This document shows positions 58,291 through 64,000 of a stretch of 64,000 nucleotides of DNA, piece by piece. The translations under genes were made by a program, and so were the position numbers. The stretch lies in NCBI RefSeq assembly GCF_030711405.1, contig NZ_JAULSI010000001.1, forward strand, positions 1-64,000. The letters are read 5' to 3'. The notes beneath the pieces are model-generated. The model ran no database searches. It was given only the letters and a program-made list of their open reading frames with translations, and had not been told where the DNA came from. The DNA comes from Massilia brevitalea. GTDB lineage: Bacteria > Pseudomonadota > Gammaproteobacteria > Burkholderiales > Burkholderiaceae_D. Numbering within the stretch: the stretch's first letter is position 1; each line of letters opens with the position of its first letter.

Positions 58291-58906
58291 TCCGCAGCAG
58301 CGTGACCTGCCTGGCCTCGTGGCGCAGGTATTCGCCCTTGACCAATTCCTTGAACAGCTTCGACACCATGTCGCGCGAGGCCCCGATACGGTCGGCGATG
58401 TCCTGCTGGCTGAGCGGCTCGGGCACGATGCGCACGCCGTCCCGCGCCACCGCCAGGTCGTCGAGCAGGGCGGCCAGGCGCTGGTAGGCCGTCTGCAGTG
58501 CAAGGCGCCGCGCGAAGGTGGTGGTCTGGCGGCTGCGCGCGATCAGCGTCTTGATGAGTTCCATCGCAAAGTCCGGGTCGGCGGCGATCCTGGCCCGCAT
58601 TGCCGAGATCGGCACGACCGCGCACTGGACATCGGTGACGGCTTCGGCCGATGCGCTGCGCGGCTGTCCATCGAGGGCCATTTCGCCAAGAATCGCGCCG
58701 TCTTCAAACATCCCGAAAACGAATTCCTTGCCATCCATGTCGCTGGTGAACACCTTGACCCGGCCGGACAGGATCACGTAGATCGAGGTTCCGGCCTCGC
58801 CTTCGGTAATGAAACGGGTGCGCTTCGCAAACCTGCGCACGACGCCGGCGGCGGCGAGCTGGCGCATCGGCAAGGGCAAGTGTTCGGTATTGCTGGGGAA
58901 AGTCAT
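58271..58906 (-). CDS. Crp/Fnr-family transcriptional regulator
   Basis: The 211-residue protein has an N-terminal cyclic-nucleotide-binding domain and a C-terminal winged helix. The phosphate-binding cassette is canonical (LGEMALDGQPRSASAEA, with Glu, Arg and Ser in place), so a cyclic nucleotide could bind. No FNR-type cysteine cluster is present. The HTH reads LSQQDIADRIGASRDMVSKLFKEL. It leads a four-gene operon with CHASE2, FecR-like and CHAT genes, each pair overlapping. It probably controls this operon or the divergent lipoprotein at 59103. The spacing and overlap suggest all four act together. Confidence 0.9.
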   Translation of the reverse strand: MTFPSNTEHLPLPMRQLAAAGVVRRFAKRTRFITEGEAGTSIYVILSGRVKVFTSDMDGKEFVFGMFEDGAILGEMALDGQPRSASAEAVTDVQCAVVPISAMRARIAADPDFAMELIKTLIARSRQTTTFARRLALQTAYQRLAALLDDLAVARDGVRIVPEPLSQQDIADRIGASRDMVSKLFKELVKGEYLRHEARQVTLLRTLPAKW

Positions 58907-59102
58907 GGATGGCCCTGTGATTTCAAACTTGATTATATTTCACGTATTTCCAGATTGCAATTTTCAAGTTTTTGCCAGCGAATATTCGACAAATACGACC
59001 CCGCCCCGTCACGGGTCAGGCAAAGGCTTTTTTCCCAGAATGGCGGTACGCCCTGGCTGCAGCACTCGGCCACGCCGACCTACCCCGAACCAAGGAAAAC
59101 GA

Positions 59103-59933
59103 ATGAAAACTCTTTCGCCCCAGCGCATCTTGTTGCCCGCCCTTCTCACCCTCCCGCTCGCATTGGGCCTTGCCGGCTGTGGCGCCGGCGCCGAGGATGC
59201 CTCCCAACCCGTACCCGCACTGGAGACCGGCGCCGATAGCCCGGGCCTGGTGGACTACTGCCGGATCGATACCTCGCGCCCCGGCGGCGGCACGGACCCA
59301 AGGAATGGCTGGGTCAACGGCACCGAACGGCTCGGCGGCGGCGACGTCAACCAGGCGGCCACCCTGGTCTCGCACGACGGCAGCGACACCATCTGGGATA
59401 CCCAGGTTGTATTACGGGTGCCGCTGTTCGATTCGCGCACCATGCCGGCCCAATCGGCGTCGCCGCCCCAGTTCAGTCAGACCCTGGCAATGGGCGCGAC
59501 CTTCCCCACCCTGCTTCCGAAGGGCGCGCTCGGCTGCGTGACCCAACTGACGAAGTTCCGCTACACGCCGCCACCCAACCTGAACGCCGTTCCCGGATGG
59601 GCCAATTCCGGCCTGGAGCTTGCCTGGCAACCGTATTCGTTCAGCTGGAAAAGCTACTGGGACCCGGTCCTGCCCACCGGCAGCCTGCCCGGCGTGCCGG
59701 TCGACGGTTTCGAGTTCATCGCCAATTTCACCCCGCGCGAGGGCCTGGCCGTCTTCAACCTCGACAAGACGCGATTCGCCACGACGCAAGGCCTGTCGGT
59801 CTGCTTCCTGGCGCCTGGGACGACCACCTGGGACTGCGGCACGCCTGCCTTGTCGGACCTCGGTACTGTCTGGCAGCTCACAAGAAACGGCATGAAGCCT
59901 GGCGCCTACTTGCTGGTAGCAACCGCGCAGTAA
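59103..59933 (+). CDS. Hypothetical lipoprotein, beta-rich
   Basis: The 276-residue protein has a lipoprotein signal (LALGLAGCGAG, Cys at about residue 24) and a body rich in Trp, Pro and Thr. Four cysteines follow the lipid anchor (DYCRID, GCVTQ, VCFLAP, WDCGTP), likely disulfide-bonded. AAGGA lies 7 nt before the start. I do not recognise the family. It is divergent from the Crp-like gene with about 200 bp between, so it is a candidate target of that regulator. It is probably on the outer surface or in the periplasm. Confidence 0.75.
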   Translation: MKTLSPQRILLPALLTLPLALGLAGCGAGAEDASQPVPALETGADSPGLVDYCRIDTSRPGGGTDPRNGWVNGTERLGGGDVNQAATLVSHDGSDTIWDTQVVLRVPLFDSRTMPAQSASPPQFSQTLAMGATFPTLLPKGALGCVTQLTKFRYTPPPNLNAVPGWANSGLELAWQPYSFSWKSYWDPVLPTGSLPGVPVDGFEFIANFTPREGLAVFNLDKTRFATTQGLSVCFLAPGTTTWDCGTPALSDLGTVWQLTRNGMKPGAYLLVATAQ

Positions 59934-60007
59934 CACGCCGGTCACCGCAGCTTTTCCTTGCATCGCCAGATAAATATTTCTAAAATTCAACTTTCTAAGA
60001 GGCCAAT

Positions 60008-60463
60008 ATGAACAAGTTTTTCCGCACCCTGTGCATCGCCGCCCTCGCGGCTCCCCTGGCAAGCCTGGCAGCGAACGTCACCAGCGATACCTGGACCCTC
60101 GTTCACACCGACGAGAGCGGAAAAAAATATTTCATCATCGAGAAGACCGCCTTTACCCGCGGTGAGCTCAGGAGAATCGACTTCCAGGTGGAGCATCCGA
60201 ACCTGGTCCCGCTGGAAGCCTTCACTCGTCCCGACAAAAGCCTGAAACACGTCAAGACCTTCACCTATGGCGTCTGGTTCGATTGCAAGAAGCACATGGT
60301 GCGGATGTTTAACTTCGCTGCGTACGACAAGGACGATCGCTGGGTCGACAGCTACTACACCGACAAGCAAACAATGGGGCCGGTCAGCAAATCGGGAACC
60401 GCCTATCCAGCCATGGTGGCCGGCTGCGCGCTCGCCATCCCGCCCGAGCGCCAGAACCAGTAA
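60008..60463 (+). CDS. Small exported protein resembling surface-adhesin protein E
   Basis: The 151-residue protein has a signal peptide (APLASLAANV). Its domain has the YFIIEKTAFTRG, VKTFTYGVWFDCKKHMVRMF and MVAGCALAIPP pattern of small surface-adhesin-like proteins, with two cysteines that probably pair. GAGG is suitably placed upstream of the start. It follows the lipoprotein by 74 bp on the same strand and may be co-transcribed. Adhesive function is known only for a few members; here it is an inference from family resemblance. Confidence 0.65.
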   Translation: MNKFFRTLCIAALAAPLASLAANVTSDTWTLVHTDESGKKYFIIEKTAFTRGELRRIDFQVEHPNLVPLEAFTRPDKSLKHVKTFTYGVWFDCKKHMVRMFNFAAYDKDDRWVDSYYTDKQTMGPVSKSGTAYPAMVAGCALAIPPERQNQ

Positions 60464-60483
60464 TCGTCTACTCAGGCAATGCC

Positions 60484-60586
60484 CAGGCGCCTGATACAGC
60501 CTTTAGGGCAAGGCGCAGCGTCGAAGACAGTACGTGAGTACGGCGAGACGGTGCAACGCAGCCATGAAGGCTGTATCAGGCGCCTG
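60484..60586. repeat. 103-bp inverted-repeat element with perfect 20-bp ends
   Basis: The ends CAGGCGCCTGATACAGCCTT (60484-60503) and its exact complement (60567-60586) enclose about 63 nt that include GTAC-GTGA-GTAC. The outer ten bases are themselves a palindrome. It lies between the adhesin-like gene and the ABC exporter, without any coding frame of note, and resembles small structured Burkholderiales repeats. Confidence 0.8.
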
Positions 60587-60676
60587 GCAGGCGCGCTGCG
60601 CCGCTCCGGCAAAGAAAGTAGACTAGCGGGCTTCGGCCCGCTTTCTTTTTCGCGGGCGGCAATGCAAGGAATTCCC

Positions 60677-62428
60677 ATGAGTTTAGCGAGTTTGGTGACC
60701 GGCTTCGTACGCCGCCACTGGAAAGCCTACGCGGCATCCGCGGTAATGCTGGTAGGCGTGGCGGTGTGCAGCATCCTGGTGCCGCGCAAGGTCGGCGCCA
60801 TGATCGACGGCCTGTCCGCCCACACGCTGTCGCGCCACGACCTGATGATCGGCATCGCCGAGCTGCTGGCGCTGGGCGTGGCGATCTACGTGCTGCGCGT
60901 GAGCTGGCGCATCCGCCTGTATTCGGCGGCCTACCGCCTCGGCGTGGAGCTGCGCATGCGCCTGTACGCGCGCTTATCAAGCCAGGGTCCGGCGTTTTAC
61001 CAGAAGCAGCGCACCGGCGACCTGATGGCGCTCGGCACCAACGACATCGACGCCATCGAGATGGCCGCCGGCGAAGCCATGCTGGCAGGTTTCGACGGCA
61101 CCCTGACCCTGGTGATGGTGCTGGGCGTGATGCTGCTCGGCGTCGACTACCGCCTGGCCCTGATCGCCCTGCTGCCCTTCCCGCTGATGGGCCTGGCCTT
61201 CTGGTATATCTCGCGCCACATCCACACCGCCGAAACCGATTCGCTCAAGCGTTTCTCGGACCTGAACGACCACGTGCAGGAATCGCTGTCGGGCGTGCGC
61301 ACCCTGCGCGCCCTGGGCCTGGAAGCACGCAGCGCAGCGCAGTTCGGCGAACTGGCCGGCAAAGCCTCCGCCGCCAGCATGAGCGCCCAGAAATGGGAAG
61401 CGGCCTACGAGCCGGCCGTCGGCCTGACCCTCACCGCGGCCAGCACGCTGACCCTCGGCCTGGGCGGCTACCTGGTCTGGCAGAACCAGCTGACCATCGG
61501 CGCCCTGACCAGCTTCACCATGTACCTCGGCCAGCTGATCTGGCCGATGTTCGCGGCCGGCTGGGTGCTGTCGCTGATCGAACGTGGCCGCGCGGGTCTC
61601 GCGCGCCTGCAGCCGATGCTCGATGCGCCACTGTCGGTGGTCGACGAAGGCCGCCTCGGGGCCATCCAGGATGGCCCGCTGGTGCTGCGCGATGTGAGCT
61701 TCACCTATTCGAACGCCTCCCAACCAGCACTGGATAAAGTGTCGGTGGCCCTGCGTCCCGGCATGACCCTGGGCCTGGTCGGCCCCACCGGCGCCGGCAA
61801 GTCGACCCTGCTGCGCGTGCTGCTGCGCCAGGCCGAGCCCCAGCACGGCACGGTCACCTGGGGCGGCCACCCGCTGCCCGACTACAAACTGGCGGCGCTG
61901 CGCGCGGCCACCAGCTGGGTGCCGCAGGAATCCTTCCTGTTCTCGGCCAGCATCGCCGAGAACATCGCCCTGGCGCGCCCCGGCGCCAGCCGCCTGGAAG
62001 TCGAGGAAGCGGCCCGGATGGCGGCGATCCACGACGACATCCTGCGCTTCCCGCAGGGCTACGACACGCCGGTGGGCGAAAAGGGCATCACCCTCTCGGG
62101 CGGCCAGCGCCAGCGCGTGGCGATTGCCCGCTCGCTGCTGGCCGACAGCTCGCTGCTGCTGCTCGACGACGCCCTGTCGGCGGTGGACACCGGCACCGAG
62201 ACCAACATCCTCGAACACCTGGACGAACTGCGCGCCTCGCGCCCGGAACTGACCGCCATCATCGCCAGCCACCGGCTGTCCGCCGTGGTGAATGCCGATC
62301 TGATCGTGGTGCTGAAGAACGGCCGCGTCGCCGAATCCGGCAACCACGACACCCTCTTGACACTGGACGGCTGGTATGCCAGCCAGTGGCGCTATCAACA
62401 ACTGGAGGCCAGCATCGATGCAAGCTGA
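60677..62428 (+). CDS. mdlA: ABC exporter, fused membrane and ATPase domains, subunit A
   Basis: The 583-residue protein has six membrane helices (about 15-310) and a nucleotide-binding domain. It shows Walker A (LVGPTGAGKSTLL, about 370), the Q loop (WVPQESFLF), the signature LSGGQRQR (about 471), Walker B LLLLDDALSAVD (about 493) and the switch His in IIASHRLSAV. The residue after Walker B is Asp instead of the catalytic Glu, typical of the degenerate site in heterodimeric exporters. The next gene supplies the normal Glu. Start 60677 has AAGGA 6 nt upstream. Substrate class (multidrug, lipid or peptide) is not clear. Confidence 0.9.
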   Translation: MSLASLVTGFVRRHWKAYAASAVMLVGVAVCSILVPRKVGAMIDGLSAHTLSRHDLMIGIAELLALGVAIYVLRVSWRIRLYSAAYRLGVELRMRLYARLSSQGPAFYQKQRTGDLMALGTNDIDAIEMAAGEAMLAGFDGTLTLVMVLGVMLLGVDYRLALIALLPFPLMGLAFWYISRHIHTAETDSLKRFSDLNDHVQESLSGVRTLRALGLEARSAAQFGELAGKASAASMSAQKWEAAYEPAVGLTLTAASTLTLGLGGYLVWQNQLTIGALTSFTMYLGQLIWPMFAAGWVLSLIERGRAGLARLQPMLDAPLSVVDEGRLGAIQDGPLVLRDVSFTYSNASQPALDKVSVALRPGMTLGLVGPTGAGKSTLLRVLLRQAEPQHGTVTWGGHPLPDYKLAALRAATSWVPQESFLFSASIAENIALARPGASRLEVEEAARMAAIHDDILRFPQGYDTPVGEKGITLSGGQRQRVAIARSLLADSSLLLLDDALSAVDTGTETNILEHLDELRASRPELTAIIASHRLSAVVNADLIVVLKNGRVAESGNHDTLLTLDGWYASQWRYQQLEASIDAS

Positions 62429-64000
62429 CAAAACCAAGGAATCCAGGCACGCCGGCCGCGCCGAAGCAAAGCGCGCCGCAGCCCTGCTGCGCCGCGCCGC
62501 CTGGCCCGATATCCGGCACCTGAAATGGGCGACCTTCTGGCTGGTCATCGCGGCCGCGCTGGAAGTGGTCGGCCCGATCCTGGGCAAGGCCCTGATCGAC
62601 GACCACCTGGTGCCGCGCCACGCCGACTGGACCCGCATGTCCCTGCTGCTGGGCGGCGTGCTGGTCACCGGCTGGCTCTCGACCTGGCTGCGCTACCTGC
62701 AGCTGGTGCGCCTGTCCGGCCTGGCGATGCGCTCGGTGCAGCGCCTGCGCGAATGGGTGTACGGCCACGTGCTGCGCCTGCCGATGGCTTTTTTCGATCG
62801 CGCGATCACCGGCCAGCTGGTCAGCCGCGTGACCAACGACACCGAGGCGGTGAAGAAGCTCTATATCCAGGTGCTGTTCTCGATCCTCGACAGCACCATC
62901 GTTTTGCTCGGCACCACGGTGGCCATGGCCTGGCTCGACTGGCGCCTGATGATCATCGTGCTGGCCCTGCTGCCGGCGGTGATCGTGATCGTCTGGCTGT
63001 ACCAGCGTTTGTCGGGGCCGGCGGTAACGCGTGCGCGCGCCCTGCGCAGCGACATCAACGGGCAGATGGCCGAATCGATCGGCGGCATGAGCGTGCTCCA
63101 GGCGAGCAATGCGGCGGGCCGCTTCGGCGAACGCTTCGCGCATACCAACGACGGCCACTACCAGGCGCGCATCGCCGAGATCCGCGTGAATGCCTTCCTG
63201 CTGCGCCCCGCGCTCGATTTGCTGAACGTGGCGCTGCTGGCGGTGGTGATCTTCGCCTTCGGGCGGCGCGAGATCGGCGCCGTCGAGGTGGGGATTTTGT
63301 ATGCGTTCATCAGCTACATCGCACGCGTGGTCGAACCCCTCATCCAGATCACGATGCAGTTCAGCGGACTGCAGCAGGCAGTGGTGGCGAGCGCGCGCGT
63401 GGAGGCGCTGCTGGCCGAAGCCGGGGCCGCGGAGCACGCGGCCGGCCGCACCGGCGGCACGCGCATGATGGCATCGAAGGACGCGCCGGCGGTGCGCGTG
63501 AAAAACCTGAGCTTTGCCTACGTGCCGGGCCAGAACGTCCTGCACGACATCTCGCTCGACATCCCGCAGGGCGCCTTCTACGGCATCGTCGGCCATACCG
63601 GCAGCGGCAAGTCGACCCTGCTGTCGCTGCTGCTGCGCTACTACAGCGCCAACCGGGAAAACGGCGAAGGCAAAATCGAGATCTGCGGCGAGCCGATTGC
63701 CGGCATCGACAACGAACGCTTCCGCAACGAGGTCGGCCTGGTGCCGCAAGACCCCTTCATCCTGGCGGCGTCGGCGCGCGAGAACATCGACATGGGGCGC
63801 GGCCTGGCGGTCGAGAAGATCGAGGCGGCGGCGCGCGCTGCCCACGCGCACGACTTCATCGCGGCGCTGGAAGATGGTTACGAGACCTCGCTGGGCGAAG
63901 GCGGCTCGCGCCTGTCCTCGGGCCAGAAGCAGCTGATCGCGATTGCGCGCGCCCTGGCCGGCGAGCCGCGCATCCTGCTGCTCGACGAAGCCACCTCGCG
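62418..64000 (+). CDS. mdlB: ABC exporter subunit B, cut by the window end
   Basis: The open frame starts at ATG 62418, overlaps the mdlA-like stop by 11 nt and runs to the window edge without a stop (527 codons seen). GGAGG lies about 9 nt upstream. It has six membrane helices, then Walker A (VGHTGSGKSTLL, about 391), the Q loop (LVPQDPFIL), the signature LSSGQKQL and Walker B ILLLDEATS with the canonical Glu, where the sequence ends. It pairs with the upstream subunit to form one catalytic and one degenerate ATP site. The C-terminal end lies outside. Confidence 0.92.
   Translation, partial: MQADKTKESRHAGRAEAKRAAALLRRAAWPDIRHLKWATFWLVIAAALEVVGPILGKALIDDHLVPRHADWTRMSLLLGGVLVTGWLSTWLRYLQLVRLSGLAMRSVQRLREWVYGHVLRLPMAFFDRAITGQLVSRVTNDTEAVKKLYIQVLFSILDSTIVLLGTTVAMAWLDWRLMIIVLALLPAVIVIVWLYQRLSGPAVTRARALRSDINGQMAESIGGMSVLQASNAAGRFGERFAHTNDGHYQARIAEIRVNAFLLRPALDLLNVALLAVVIFAFGRREIGAVEVGILYAFISYIARVVEPLIQITMQFSGLQQAVVASARVEALLAEAGAAEHAAGRTGGTRMMASKDAPAVRVKNLSFAYVPGQNVLHDISLDIPQGAFYGIVGHTGSGKSTLLSLLLRYYSANRENGEGKIEICGEPIAGIDNERFRNEVGLVPQDPFILAASARENIDMGRGLAVEKIEAAARAAHAHDFIAALEDGYETSLGEGGSRLSSGQKQLIAIARALAGEPRILLLDEATS

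Noticed and set aside
58916-58943. Possible CRP/FNR site (TGTGA and TTGAT-TATA-TTTCA) before the Crp-like gene
   Set aside because: Half sites are not correctly spaced for TGTGA-N6-TCACA, and the FNR-like match is only one-sided.

Overview
The window is GC-rich DNA, estimated by eye at mid-60s percent GC. It most resembles a Massilia-type member of the Oxalobacteraceae (Betaproteobacteria). The reasons are a fused glucokinase/RpiR-type regulator, a phasin, TonB-dependent receptors of the Xanthomonas/Caulobacter kind, and many short intergenic palindromes. No rRNA, tRNA, CRISPR array, prophage or intact insertion sequence was recognised.

Layout. 0.2-3.7 kb: a zinc alcohol dehydrogenase, a chemotaxis receptor gene broken by an in-frame TGA, and a small lipoprotein. 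4.0-10.6 kb: a remnant of a second regulator gene, an alpha-glucosidase divergent from a POT-family transporter across two matching operators, and a secreted pullulanase. 10.7-15.2 kb: a hybrid histidine kinase, an AAA ATPase and an outer-membrane protein. 15.4-19.4 kb: an acetyltransferase coupled to the glucokinase/RpiR fusion, a lipoprotein and a truncated RlmI-like gene. 19.5-25.9 kb: an alpha/beta hydrolase, an alkaline phosphatase, and a TonB receptor with a glycerophosphodiesterase; two Pho-box-like arrays mark this as a phosphate-starvation block. 26.0-32.7 kb: periplasmic alpha-amylase plus phosphoglucomutase, and two divergent SLC45/GPH-like sugar transporters. 33.0-34.8 kb: a DEAD-box helicase. 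35.0-47.2 kb: a flavin-dependent halogenase, a large TonB receptor, and a divergent operon of three glycosidases. 47.3-53 kb: lipid kinase, acetyltransferase, cytosine deaminase-like enzyme, phasin, DUF4189 protein and a membrane protein. 53.1-58.9 kb: a four-gene overlapping operon (Crp-like regulator, CHASE2 cyclase-like sensor, FecR-like protein, secreted CHAT protease). 59.1-64 kb: two exported proteins and a heterodimeric ABC exporter, the second subunit cut by the window edge.

How the genes fit together. Much of the window is a dispersed starch/maltodextrin programme. A TonB receptor would import maltodextrins. Exported GH13 enzymes, a GH133-like enzyme and another six-hairpin glycosidase would cut linear and branched glucans. 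SLC45-like permeases would carry sugars across the inner membrane, and alpha-glucosidase, glucokinase and phosphoglucomutase would process them inside. Short palindromes (TGTAGTC-type, ATGCAAATA-type and two single inverted repeats) lie at the control regions, but no LacI-type regulator is encoded here.

The best candidate for an undescribed system is the Crp/CHASE2/FecR/CHAT operon. Its protease and FecR-like protein both appear to be exported, its sensor domain faces the periplasm, and its cyclase lacks the usual transition-state residues.
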